Shown here piece by piece: positions 1 to 7,482 of a stretch of DNA of 39,673 nt; positions within the stretch are counted from its first letter, which is position 1, and each line of letters starts with the position of its first letter. The DNA is taken from IMG/VR virus record IMGVR_UViG_3300027659_000081, positions 1-39,673 of that record. One strand, written 5' to 3'. The notes under the pieces are model-generated. The model was not told where the DNA came from. It did no database searches and saw nothing but the letters and a program-made list of their open reading frames with translations. Both the position numbers and the translations under genes were made by a program. This DNA comes from a virus.

Positions 1-73
1 GGTTTCCGACTCTCGCGCCCAAGTCCCACTAACGCAACTTTTTTGCATTAGTAATAAAATTGCATTTAGAAAC

Positions 74-103
74 TTGATTAAAATAGCAATTTAGGTATAT
101 AAA
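74..103 (+). promoter_or_regulatory. Candidate sigma70-type promoter of the left operon
   Basis: TTGATT at 74-79 is followed after 16 nt by TATATA at 96-101 (or after 18 nt by TATAAA at 98-103), inside an AT-rich leader. The inverted pair AAATTGC (57-63) and GCAATTT (86-92) brackets the -35 region and could be an operator. This is the only promoter-like sequence seen ahead of the first gene cluster. It rests on pattern matching alone. Confidence 0.4.
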
Positions 104-187
104 AATATCGACACCGATCATCCAGCCTTTCAAGTCGCGGCACCGGAGTTCACTGAAGCGCCAGAAGACGTTCTAGCAGAGCGCCTT

Positions 188-607
188 GTGCTCCGCTGGA
201 AGCGTGTGCAGGATCTTTCGCGCACTCAGGCAATCGCGATCGTAAAAGAAGAGTATATAAAACTGCAAATAGAGAGAGACGGTCGATACGGCATGGATCA
301 CTACTCTTACGCGAAGGGCATCAGTGCAGTGCTGGCTCACATCGCAGACTCAGCCACTCCGATGGTTGAACTCGATGCGGTCGCCTACTGCTACGGCCTC
401 ATCGGACGCGCCGAGGAGTCGATGGATGAAATTGCAAAAAGACATAATATTAGCAAACAAGCGTTTTCAAAAAAAGTTGAAAAAATATTAGACAGTTTCC
501 ATTTGAAGCCGCAATATGGGATGCGTCCGCAGCCACAGAGGAAAGTCTACAAATCCGTCCACCTTGCAAAGTGGTCCAACATCGAGCAGGACGCCCCAAA
601 ATCATGA
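188..607 (+). CDS. Helix-turn-helix protein of unknown role
   Basis: A 139-residue protein from a GTG start. Near residues 78-100 the stretch DEIAKRHNISKQAFSKKVEK reads as a helix-turn-helix resembling sigma70 region 4 or a phage transcriptional activator, so DNA binding is likely. It is the first gene of the packaging operon, and its TGA overlaps the next start as ATGA. The frame stays open upstream to about position 95 with protein-like codons (DHPAFQVAAPEFTEAPEDV) but no ATG, GTG or TTG, so the true start may be a rare codon or this GTG. It could be a late regulator or a terminase-associated protein; its neighbours do not settle this. Confidence 0.6.
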   Translation: MLRWKRVQDLSRTQAIAIVKEEYIKLQIERDGRYGMDHYSYAKGISAVLAHIADSATPMVELDAVAYCYGLIGRAEESMDEIAKRHNISKQAFSKKVEKILDSFHLKPQYGMRPQPQRKVYKSVHLAKWSNIEQDAPKS

Positions 608-1062
608 CCACCTACATCACAATTGATCCCGGAGTTAATGGAGGCATCGCATGGGACGGTGGTGCCTCTCTCGCGTCCTGCATGGCTATGCCAGACAGCG
701 ACACCGAGACAGCCGAGGAGATCGGCCTGCTATACAGTATGCGGCCCGGCGTCAAATGTGTCATCGAGGACGTGCCGAAGTTCGTGGGGCGAGCATTGCC
801 AGGAAGCACAATCTTCCCTCTGGCGTTCAACTGTGGCTTGCTGCGGGGGATCGCAGTATCGCTTCGGATGCCGGTTATCCTCGTGAGGCCACAGGATTGG
901 CAGAAACATTTTCGGCTCGGAACAAAAGGCGATGCCAGCACTACCGAGTGGAAAAATAAACTGAAAGCCGAAGCACAGCGGCGCTACCCTCATCTGAAGG
1001 TGACCCTCAAAACCGCAGACGCGCTTCTGATGCTCGCGTATGCACAAGAAAAACAGCTATAA
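604..1062 (+). CDS. RuvC-like Holliday junction resolvase
   Basis: A 152-residue protein with an RNase H fold of the phage RuvC type. Acidic positions expected for two-metal catalysis are visible: D8 in TIDPGVNGGIAW, E55/D56 in CVIEDVP, and D139 in KTADALLMLAYA near the C-terminus. Such enzymes cut four-way DNA junctions, and in phages they clear branched concatemers before packaging, which fits a position just upstream of the terminase genes. The ATG at 604 overlaps the previous stop and places the first beta strand at the N-terminus; an in-frame start at 571 would add eleven residues with no family match. Family assignment is by motif. Confidence 0.8.
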   Translation: MTTYITIDPGVNGGIAWDGGASLASCMAMPDSDTETAEEIGLLYSMRPGVKCVIEDVPKFVGRALPGSTIFPLAFNCGLLRGIAVSLRMPVILVRPQDWQKHFRLGTKGDASTTEWKNKLKAEAQRRYPHLKVTLKTADALLMLAYAQEKQL

Positions 1063-1262
1063 TGTTTGAACCCGTTAAACCAGAAACACGCACCAGCGCG
1101 CCATTATTCAAGTGGATGCAGGTCAATGAAGTCAGGGAGATGCGTGCCGCTCGCAAATGCCAGGCTGAAGCAGCCATCCGTGCGAGGATGGCCAAACATC
1201 CGGGCGAGGTCTACACGCTAGACAGCTCGTCTCATCCATTCAAGTTCCGCCGCGACGCCTGA
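1062..1262 (+). CDS. Small basic protein, unknown function
   Basis: A 66-residue protein rich in Arg, Ala and Lys, with a probable helix over residues 20-45 (EVREMRAARKCQAEAAIRAR). The start overlaps the resolvase stop as TAATG, so translation is probably coupled. No known domain is recognised. The gene sits between the resolvase and the small terminase cluster and could be a small DNA- or protein-binding accessory; that is only inferred from its charge. Confidence 0.55.
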   Translation: MFEPVKPETRTSAPLFKWMQVNEVREMRAARKCQAEAAIRARMAKHPGEVYTLDSSSHPFKFRRDA

Positions 1263-1263
1263 T

Positions 1264-1833
1264 ATGCAGCTTGCTCTTCCAAACTTTGAATCATTCAGCT
1301 CAGACGAGCTGCAAGAATATGCGTCACGAGAGTTGGGCATCATGCGGGATGAGGCGCAGATGGCGGCTGGCATTTCGGCTACGGCATTCACTCGTGCGTG
1401 GGCTGTTGGTAAAGCGTGCGTAAAGCTCAAGGATGCAGTCGGGGAAGACGCGTGGGAAGAATACGCATCACAGAATATCGGTGGTGGCGACTACTATGCG
1501 GTCTACCGTTGTATGCGTCTCGCGCGTATGTCGCCGCAAGCGCCACCGTTGCAGAAGTCTGGCAGCAGCCAATACAAGCAGCTCCAGATCACCATCGGTG
1601 AAGAGACTGCACCCAAGCCAACGCCGCGGAAGACGGATGTCTACAAATTCCAGAATTTGATGGCCTCGCTCGGGTGCATTCGTCGATGGTGGAGAGAGGG
1701 CGAGGTCATCGAGACTTTGGATGACGAGATGATCTCGGAGATTCTCGAAGACATGGAGTTTATCATTTCAATTTATAATGACCTCACTAAAAAGATTTCC
1801 GAAACCGCCGTGCCCACCGAAGGTGGACAGTGA
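1264..1833 (+). CDS. Unknown protein, mostly helical
   Basis: A 189-residue protein. Residues 30-85 (FTRAWAVGKACVKLKDAVG, then WEEYASQNIGGGDYYAVYRC) loosely resemble the helical DUF3102-like proteins of phages and plasmids, where an initial wing is followed by a short helix-turn-helix. The C-terminal half (from about residue 125) is acidic and helical (WWREGEVIETLDDEMISEIL). It begins one base after the preceding stop. A DNA-binding role near the packaging genes is plausible but not shown. Confidence 0.6.
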   Translation: MQLALPNFESFSSDELQEYASRELGIMRDEAQMAAGISATAFTRAWAVGKACVKLKDAVGEDAWEEYASQNIGGGDYYAVYRCMRLARMSPQAPPLQKSGSSQYKQLQITIGEETAPKPTPRKTDVYKFQNLMASLGCIRRWWREGEVIETLDDEMISEILEDMEFIISIYNDLTKKISETAVPTEGGQ

Positions 1834-1861
1834 AATCACTCTTGGTGCACCGCCACCGCGG

Positions 1862-2032
1862 ATGCAGCAGACGATGGATGTCTCGAAGGAGACGGTTGCT
1901 GACTCACAAGAGCGACTTGGCGACACCGGTGTGCTGTTACGTGAATGGATTGAGTGGTGCGAGAGCACAGGCCGTGCTGCACATGCTGCGGAGCTGATCG
2001 CGCGCAGCCGTGCGTCAATGCGCAATTCCTGA
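1862..2032 (+). CDS. Small unknown protein before terS
   Basis: A 56-residue protein (start MQQTMDVSKETVADS) containing LLREWIEWCESTGRAAHAAE, which reads as a real helical segment. The stop overlaps the terS start as TGATG, a common arrangement in this genome. The frame is also open from an ATG at 1778, but that start would overlap the previous gene by 56 bases and add a Pro-rich stretch that looks like a shadow of its neighbour. An ATG at 1874 is a third option. No family recognised. Confidence 0.5.
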   Translation: MQQTMDVSKETVADSQERLGDTGVLLREWIEWCESTGRAAHAAELIARSRASMRNS

Positions 2033-2736
2033 TGGAGGCACTTACTCCAGAGCAAACACAAGAGCGTTTTCAATCGCTGCTTGAAAAAGTCCAGCGCGGC
2101 GTTGTCCTGTCTGTCGCCGACACCGATTTTCTGCACCGTCACAAGGACCATGCGCGGTGGAAAAAGAACCTTGGCGCGGTTGCGGCGGTCTTTAACGTGA
2201 CCCCTGCGGCCATGCGGCGGTGGCAAGAGATTAACCCGGACGCATTCCAGAAGACGCCACTGGGCTACGATCTTGATGCCATCAAGGTGGTGAGAAAGCA
2301 GTTTTTGGCAGACGGCAACTATACGCGGCTGAACGATGGCGACGAGGTGAACGTCGAAGGCGTGGAGGATGTGGCGACGCTTAAAGCGCGAAAAATCTTC
2401 CTTGAGTGCAAAAACCTTGAAATTAAAAACAAGAAAGCTGAGTCAATTCTAATCGAGGTCGATAAAGTGCTCATCGCTTTCAGAGCAATCTGTTATGCGG
2501 TCAAAGACAAGTTCTCCCGCGTTCCTTCAGAGTTGGCGTATGAAGTCAGTGGCGTTACGCCGGCGGAAGCGGAACAACGGATCAGGGAGAAGATCGACAA
2601 AATCTGCCAAGAGTTGTCTGTCGAAGACTACTCAAAGCTGGAGGAGGCATTGACCACAATTACTGATGACGGCGATGATTTAGAGCCGGAGCCAGTTGTG
2701 CAGGAAAAGCCAAAGCCTAAGAGGCAGAAAAAATGA
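2032..2736 (+). CDS. terS: Terminase small subunit, Nu1-like
   Basis: A 234-residue protein. An N-terminal helix-turn-helix (about residues 43-70, AAVFNVTPAAMRRWQEINPD) should bind the packaging site, followed by a long charged helix (about residues 115-150, LKARKIFLECKNLEIKNKKA) and a region ending FSRVPSELAYEVSG. This order is characteristic of lambda Nu1-type small terminases. The tail is acidic then basic (DDGDDLEPEP... KPKPKRQKK). The ATG at 2032 is chosen because it overlaps the previous stop; an upstream in-frame start at 1954 only adds shadow sequence. The next gene, terL, starts inside its stop codon, giving the usual terS-terL pair. Confidence 0.8.
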   Translation: MEALTPEQTQERFQSLLEKVQRGVVLSVADTDFLHRHKDHARWKKNLGAVAAVFNVTPAAMRRWQEINPDAFQKTPLGYDLDAIKVVRKQFLADGNYTRLNDGDEVNVEGVEDVATLKARKIFLECKNLEIKNKKAESILIEVDKVLIAFRAICYAVKDKFSRVPSELAYEVSGVTPAEAEQRIREKIDKICQELSVEDYSKLEEALTTITDDGDDLEPEPVVQEKPKPKRQKK

Positions 2737-4568
2737 GTTCCATCATTTACAATGCCGTCAGGGAAATCTTTCGCCCAACTCCTAAGCTGCAAGTGGAGGA
2801 CTGGCTGAAAACGCATGTGCGATTCGAGCGCGGGCCGATTCTTGGGGCATTCGACACGAAGAACTCGCCATGGATCAAGGAGCCGCTGACGCAGCTAAAG
2901 AACCACGAGACACGCGAAATCATCTGCGCGTGTTCGGTGCAGAGTGCCAAGACGGCCCTGGCCGAAGGTGCGATGCTCTACCTGATCGCGGAGGAAGGAG
3001 GCGACATGTGTCTCTACCTCCAGACTGACGAGCACGCCGACGAGTTTCTTGATACGCGGTTCAAGCATCGCATTCTGGATTGCAAGCCAGTCACCAAGCT
3101 GCTCGCTCGTGGGGATAAGTCGATTCAGAAGAGGACGGTGGCATTTGCGCACATGACCCAGTATGTGATGGGCGCGAACAACATCCACAACCTGCAATCC
3201 AAGGCGGCGAAGTACGTAATTGGAGATGAAGCAGCTTACTGGCCACACGGGCACATCGACGAATCAAGGAAGCGCACGACATCGTTCGATGCGCGGAACT
3301 CAAAGCGCATCTACGTCTCGACGCCGATGAACAACAGCGGCGAGTTCTACGAATCTTTCATCGCCGGGTCATGCAGTGAATGGCAGGTGCGGTGTCCTGA
3401 ATGTAACGAGCACTGGCCGATGGTTCTATCTCAGTTGCGGTGGGATGGCGAGGGAGCAAAGCTGGCAGATGGCAAGTACGACCTAGCGCGCATTCGGAAT
3501 ACTGTTCGTTACGAGTGCCCTGCTTGTCACGTGATGCTGAAGGACGATCCACGGGTGAGGCGGTCGATTGCGAACAGCGGGTTCTACGAGAATCAGAACT
3601 CGGCACCAGATCCCCGTGTGAAGTCTTACCACTGGAATGCGCTCACGGTTCCATGGGTTTCGTGGGATACTATCGCATCAGAGTTTCTCAAGGCCGAATA
3701 CTCTAGAAAACTAGGCGATTATTCACCTCTTGCAGAGTTTGTGCGCAAAAGGCTGGGTGAATTCTGGGATATGAGGGAGTTTCAGTCGGAGGAGGTCAAT
3801 TTGTCGGGCGGGTTTGCGATGGAGGAGGAGTGGGACCAAGAATACCGCCGATACCTGACTGTGGACGTTCAGAGGGACTATTTCCGGGTCATTGTGCGTT
3901 TATGGGCAGAAAACGGCGACTCACGCCTCTTTTTTGCTGGGGAGCTGCATACTTGGGATCAATTGCGCGACTTGCAAAAGCGATTAAACATCAACGACGG
4001 CAGGGTGTTTGTCGATTGCGGCTTCGAGCGATACCAGGGCGAGGTCTATCGCCAGTGTGCCGACAATGATTGGATGGCAGCCAAGGGAGATGGGGCTCAA
4101 TCGTTCACTTGGACGATCTTGGACAAGCGCACAGGTAAGTCTCAACAGGTGCGCCGGCCATATTCGCAGGTGCAATTTGTAGACTCAGGCATCGGTATTG
4201 CGAGGACAGGAGGCAAAACCATGCGAAAAGCAGACCTTTGTAAGCGCATCAGGTGGGCGAGCGACTACATCAAGCTGAACTTTCACCGGCTACGTGCAGG
4301 GCAAGGAGCATCATGGCAAGTGGCCAACAATGCCCCAAAATGGTACTACAGAGAGATTCAAAACGAAGTTTTTGTGACGGAAAAATGCAAAAAGACCGGC
4401 AAGAATAAAACCTATTTCAAAAAGCTGGGAGAAAACCACTCATTCGACTGCGAGTCTATGCAGTGTTTAGCGGCCCACATTGAAAAAATCATTGGCCAGG
4501 CAGACGTGCTAGAGATGCCATCACTCAAAACGCTAGGCCGTGTGGAGCAAACTCCTGTCAACGCTTGA
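2733..4568 (+). CDS. terL: Terminase large subunit, lambda GpA-like
   Basis: A 611-residue packaging motor with nuclease. The ATPase half has a deviant Walker A, CSVQSAKT at residues 67-74 (as usual for the GpA family), and a Walker B, YVIGDEA at 161-167. Paired CPxC motifs at 221-224 and 262-265 suggest a zinc-binding insert. The nuclease half shows three separated acidic positions typical of the RNase H-like domain: D378 (TVDVQRDYF), D428 (VFVDCGFE) and D572 (SFDCESMQ). Length and order match lambda GpA. It overlaps terS by ATGA and would cut concatemers and translocate DNA through the portal encoded downstream. The stop is immediately followed by the TTGACA motif discussed separately. Confidence 0.95.
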   Translation: MSSIIYNAVREIFRPTPKLQVEDWLKTHVRFERGPILGAFDTKNSPWIKEPLTQLKNHETREIICACSVQSAKTALAEGAMLYLIAEEGGDMCLYLQTDEHADEFLDTRFKHRILDCKPVTKLLARGDKSIQKRTVAFAHMTQYVMGANNIHNLQSKAAKYVIGDEAAYWPHGHIDESRKRTTSFDARNSKRIYVSTPMNNSGEFYESFIAGSCSEWQVRCPECNEHWPMVLSQLRWDGEGAKLADGKYDLARIRNTVRYECPACHVMLKDDPRVRRSIANSGFYENQNSAPDPRVKSYHWNALTVPWVSWDTIASEFLKAEYSRKLGDYSPLAEFVRKRLGEFWDMREFQSEEVNLSGGFAMEEEWDQEYRRYLTVDVQRDYFRVIVRLWAENGDSRLFFAGELHTWDQLRDLQKRLNINDGRVFVDCGFERYQGEVYRQCADNDWMAAKGDGAQSFTWTILDKRTGKSQQVRRPYSQVQFVDSGIGIARTGGKTMRKADLCKRIRWASDYIKLNFHRLRAGQGASWQVANNAPKWYYREIQNEVFVTEKCKKTGKNKTYFKKLGENHSFDCESMQCLAAHIEKIIGQADVLEMPSLKTLGRVEQTPVNA

Positions 4569-4570
4569 CA
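4565..4570 (+). promoter_or_regulatory. TTGACA start-proximal motif (copy 1)
   Basis: TTGACA overlaps the terL stop and begins 20 nt upstream of the ATG at 4585. One of nine copies placed 19-25 nt before late-gene starts. Confidence 0.5.
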
Positions 4571-4584
4571 GTTAGTGTGATTTT

Positions 4585-4860
4585 ATGGGTGGACCTTCGA
4601 TTTTGCGATATGCTTCGCTACAGTACTGCGAGACGCTTTACGAGCAGTGCTTGGCGGCACTGACCGAAGGGCAAGGAACGATGGTCATTGCCACATCTGG
4701 CGGTGGTGAGTCAGAAACCCGTTCGAGCGGCAATGACGGTGGCATTCCGGTCATGACGCTGATGCGCGCAGTCATGCGACGGATGCACCAGCTTGATCCA
4801 GTCAAATATCCGCTTATCTCCAACCGGCTCAAGCCTGACTTTTCCACGTTTCCTCTATGA
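4585..4860 (+). CDS. Small protein at head-tail connector (gpW) position
   Basis: A 91-residue protein between terL and portal, the place held by gpW in lambda. The N-terminus is helical (RYASLQYCETLYEQCLAALT), the middle is a Gly/Ser-rich loop (SGGGESETRSSGND), and the C-terminus ends in LMRAVMRRMHQLDPVKYPL. gpW itself is about 68 residues and has a helix-beta-helix form, so this could be a functional analogue, but sequence similarity is not evident. The stop overlaps the portal start as ATGA. Assignment rests on gene order. Confidence 0.5.
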   Translation: MGGPSILRYASLQYCETLYEQCLAALTEGQGTMVIATSGGGESETRSSGNDGGIPVMTLMRAVMRRMHQLDPVKYPLISNRLKPDFSTFPL

Positions 4861-6536
4861 GTTTCATCGAACAAGCCATTCGGTTTTTCAGCCCGGCAAC
4901 TGCCTTGCAACGCCAACGCGCGAAAGCGCAGCTAGAGGCTGGAGATAAGGTGGGATATTGGCGCGTGGGTGCTCAGTCATCGACAAACCGCCGGGCAAGT
5001 GGGCAAGCATTGGATCAGCCTGACTCTAGCCGCAATCATACCGACCGGGTGACGTTGATTCGTGAAGCGCGGTGGCTGGAGGAGAACAGCAGTGTCGTTA
5101 AGTCGATCCTGCGCAAGTTCCGCACGTTTTCGGTGGGACGCTTGCAGTATGTCCCGCGCACATCGTCGGAGGATGCCAATAAGGCGATTTCTGCTTATGT
5201 GGAGCGGTGGATGGCGAGCTGCGACCTAACGCGCCGGCACCATTTTCGCGTGATGGCTGGGCTGGGAGTGACTTCGATGAAGCGCGACGGAGACATTGGC
5301 TACATCGTGAGCGAAGTGCCGATGACGCCGATGGATGAAATGCTCAAACTCAGTCCGATCCGCCTTCAGGCCATCGAGGCTGACCGTATTGGGTCGATTC
5401 CAAACCGGAACGGCACCGACACAAAGCCTTTTAAGCCGCTAAAGCGGAACGAGCAGGATTTCTCCGGTGTGGTCATTGATGCGATGGGTCGCCCGATCCG
5501 TTACCGTATTTACAACCGAAGCACCACCGGTGAGAGCATGATGCCGGCGCTAGAAGTGCCAGCACAAGATTTTCTCCACCTTTTTGACACAACACGGCTG
5601 GATTCATACCGCGGATTCTCCGCTTTTGACGCATCCATCACCGATATTAAGGATTTGCAGGAGATTCTGGCGTGCGAGAAAATTTCTGTAAAGTACTTAT
5701 CCTCAATTAGTGGTGTCATCAACAATGCTGATGGTAGTGCCGATCAGGATGTGTCACTTGATTCAAGTCATTCGGACTATTCTGCTGACGCAGACCGCAT
5801 GAAAAAAGTAGAACCTGGGGCGATTCAGTACTTGGCAGAAGGAGAATCTTTCAATCCTGTCGATTTCAATCGGCCCTCTCCGACATTCAACGGCTTCCTT
5901 GATACACTCGTCCGTTCGACCGGTCTGACGGTCGGATTGCCATTCGGGTTCATCTATTCTTGGGCAGGACAGGGCACCGCGGTGCGCATGGAGGCTGCTC
6001 AGGCTGCGCGGGAGTTTGAGATGACCCAGCTCACGCTGGAAGAGAAGTTTTTGTACCCCATCGTCATCCGGGTCATCGCCCGCGGGATGCAGTTGGGGCA
6101 CTTGCCGGTTGTGCCAGACTTTGATGCTGGAGAATGGCGTTTCCCGGCAAAAGTGACGGCTGATGTCGGGCGTGAATCAAAGGCGTTGATCGACGAGACG
6201 ATGGCCGGCATTATCAGCAAGACTCAGATCGCTGCTGATCGTGGTGAGGATCGCAATATTATCCGCAGCCTACTGCGTGCTGAAGCGATGGAGCTTGTCG
6301 AGGATGCGAAGATGGTGCAGGCCGCATCGGACGGAGTGCTGGATCTACCGACAGCGATTTACATGCTGGAGCGTCGGGCACCGAATGCTCCGTCAGTTGT
6401 GCCGCCGGCAGCCGCGGCAGAGCCTGAGATGGAAGATTCTGCTGAGGATGAAGTCGAGGATGCTGCTGAGGTGGAGGATGAAGAATCTCCGGAGGACATA
6501 GCAGAGGATGAGGCAGAGGCTGGGAGCACAGATTGA
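4857..6536 (+). CDS. Portal protein, lambda gpB family
   Basis: A 559-residue protein forming the dodecameric channel at the capsid vertex. The start (about residues 55-115: DSSRNHTDRVTLIREARWLE, NSSVVKSILRKFRTFSVG) and the long core with HLFDTTRLDSYRG and GFIYSWAGQGTAVRMEAAQA match the lambda-type portal family. Position after terL and before the protease supports this. The last 60 residues are extremely acidic (EDEVEDAAEVEDEESPEDIA), probably disordered, and could face the packaged DNA or bind the scaffold. The ATG overlaps the previous stop as ATGA. Confidence 0.9.
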   Translation: MSFIEQAIRFFSPATALQRQRAKAQLEAGDKVGYWRVGAQSSTNRRASGQALDQPDSSRNHTDRVTLIREARWLEENSSVVKSILRKFRTFSVGRLQYVPRTSSEDANKAISAYVERWMASCDLTRRHHFRVMAGLGVTSMKRDGDIGYIVSEVPMTPMDEMLKLSPIRLQAIEADRIGSIPNRNGTDTKPFKPLKRNEQDFSGVVIDAMGRPIRYRIYNRSTTGESMMPALEVPAQDFLHLFDTTRLDSYRGFSAFDASITDIKDLQEILACEKISVKYLSSISGVINNADGSADQDVSLDSSHSDYSADADRMKKVEPGAIQYLAEGESFNPVDFNRPSPTFNGFLDTLVRSTGLTVGLPFGFIYSWAGQGTAVRMEAAQAAREFEMTQLTLEEKFLYPIVIRVIARGMQLGHLPVVPDFDAGEWRFPAKVTADVGRESKALIDETMAGIISKTQIAADRGEDRNIIRSLLRAEAMELVEDAKMVQAASDGVLDLPTAIYMLERRAPNAPSVVPPAAAAEPEMEDSAEDEVEDAAEVEDEESPEDIAEDEAEAGSTD

Positions 6537-6538
6537 CA
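6533..6538 (+). promoter_or_regulatory. TTGACA start-proximal motif (copy 2)
   Basis: Context GATTGACATC, overlapping the portal stop; begins 20 nt upstream of the protease ATG at 6553. This spacing helped choose 6553 over the in-frame ATG at 6508. Confidence 0.5.
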
Positions 6539-6552
6539 TCACGGTGGCGAGT

Positions 6553-7464
6553 ATGCCAGTCACCGAAGAAATTCAGACATTCGCAGCATTTCAGGGCAAG
6601 GTTTCGGGGAACACGATCATGGGTGTTTCTTTGATTCAGGAGGGGCCAGCACTCGGTCACGGGGTGTATGTGGACAAGCGGTCGCTGAACAAATTCAAGG
6701 CGCTTGCGATGGAGAAGGGACGGGTGAAGGCAAAGCTGAATCACTTCTCTTCGGTGCAGGACACGGTTGGGTATTACGAGAATTTCCGGGTGAGTAAAGG
6801 CAAGCTCCTTGCTGATTTGACTCTTTTTGAGGCTCACGGAGGCAAAGAGATGCTTCTGGAGATGATCAACGAGATCCCCTCAGCTTTCGGTGTATCTCTG
6901 ATGTTTGCAGCGGATTCTCCGGAGCTGGACAAGGAGAGCGGCAACTACATGACTCGCCCGCGCGGGTTGTATTCCGCCGACTTTGTAGACACGCCGGCAG
7001 CCAATGCTGATGGCGTATTCTCCGCTGATCAGATTGACAGCGAGGAAAATGATATGCCTACAGAACAGGTGGCTCCTACGCCAGAACCTCAAGTTGATTT
7101 CTCCGCTTTGATTGCGGAGCAGTTCGCAGCGTTTACCTCTAAGTTCGATGCGGTGGCTACGCAATTTGCTGAAGACAATGCCAAGGTGCTTGCCGAGTGT
7201 GAAGCACTGAAGGGCGAACTCAAAGCGTTGCAGGCCAGTGAGCGCGAAATCGACTTGCAGGCAAAGCTTCTGGCCGCTGCTCCTCCGGTCGCCAGCTTTT
7301 CTGCTCCGATCAACGAGCCGGAAGTGAAAGGTCCATCGGTCTCGTATCATGAGGCCAAGAATCAAGCCATCGGCACCGCCACCGGACTTGATCGTCTCAA
7401 AGCCGTTCGTGCGTTCACCGAAAAATTCCCCACCGAAGCTGACTACGTTTCGGCCAACTCTTAA
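6553..7464 (+). CDS. Prohead protease fused to scaffold
   Basis: A 303-residue protein. The first 165 residues look like a capsid maturation protease: H64 in VKAKLNHFSSVQDTVGYYEN and a serine in IPSAFGVSLMF (S110 or S115) are candidate catalytic residues. From about residue 168 on, the composition becomes acidic and helical (AECEALKGELKALQASEREI), as in scaffolds. Lambda uses the same arrangement, with gpC protease and the nested Nu3 scaffold. I chose the ATG at 6553 because MPVTEEIQTF starts the domain well and because the TTGACA motif lies exactly 20 nt upstream; an ATG at 6508 would overlap the portal gene and add 15 residues. The protease type (S78-like or other) is inferred. Confidence 0.75.
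   Translation: MPVTEEIQTFAAFQGKVSGNTIMGVSLIQEGPALGHGVYVDKRSLNKFKALAMEKGRVKAKLNHFSSVQDTVGYYENFRVSKGKLLADLTLFEAHGGKEMLLEMINEIPSAFGVSLMFAADSPELDKESGNYMTRPRGLYSADFVDTPAANADGVFSADQIDSEENDMPTEQVAPTPEPQVDFSALIAEQFAAFTSKFDAVATQFAEDNAKVLAECEALKGELKALQASEREIDLQAKLLAAAPPVASFSAPINEPEVKGPSVSYHEAKNQAIGTATGLDRLKAVRAFTEKFPTEADYVSANS
7034..7039 (+). promoter_or_regulatory. TTGACA motif inside the protease gene (copy 3)
   Basis: Context AGATTGACAGCGAGG, 20 nt upstream of an in-frame internal ATG at 7054, with a purine-rich GAGGAAAA between. The same motif and spacing as at gene starts suggests this is a genuine internal start. Confidence 0.5.
7054..7464 (+). CDS. Nested scaffold protein from internal start
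   Basis: A predicted 136-residue product in the same frame as the protease gene, from Met168 (MPTEQVAPTPEPQVDF). It covers the helical, acidic scaffold part only, as Nu3 does within lambda gene C. Two sequence signs support a separate start: a purine-rich GAGGAAAA a few bases upstream, and the TTGACA motif 20 nt upstream with the same spacing as at neighbouring genes. The separate product is an inference from these signals and from lambda; the fused protein would be translated as well. Confidence 0.55.
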   Translation: MPTEQVAPTPEPQVDFSALIAEQFAAFTSKFDAVATQFAEDNAKVLAECEALKGELKALQASEREIDLQAKLLAAAPPVASFSAPINEPEVKGPSVSYHEAKNQAIGTATGLDRLKAVRAFTEKFPTEADYVSANS

Positions 7465-7482
7465 CCTTTTTCACTCAAGACC

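Noticed and set aside
623-959. Several ORFs of 87-109 codons over the resolvase gene
   Set aside because: Shadows of the resolvase frame, which has the catalytic pattern.
5584-5589. Tenth copy of TTGACA
   Set aside because: Lies inside the portal gene with no start codon 19-25 nt downstream; counted as the one background occurrence.
6259-6837. 192-codon ORF on the - strand
   Set aside because: Opposite the acidic end of portal and the protease start; His/Pro/Leu-rich, as expected for the complement of acidic codons.
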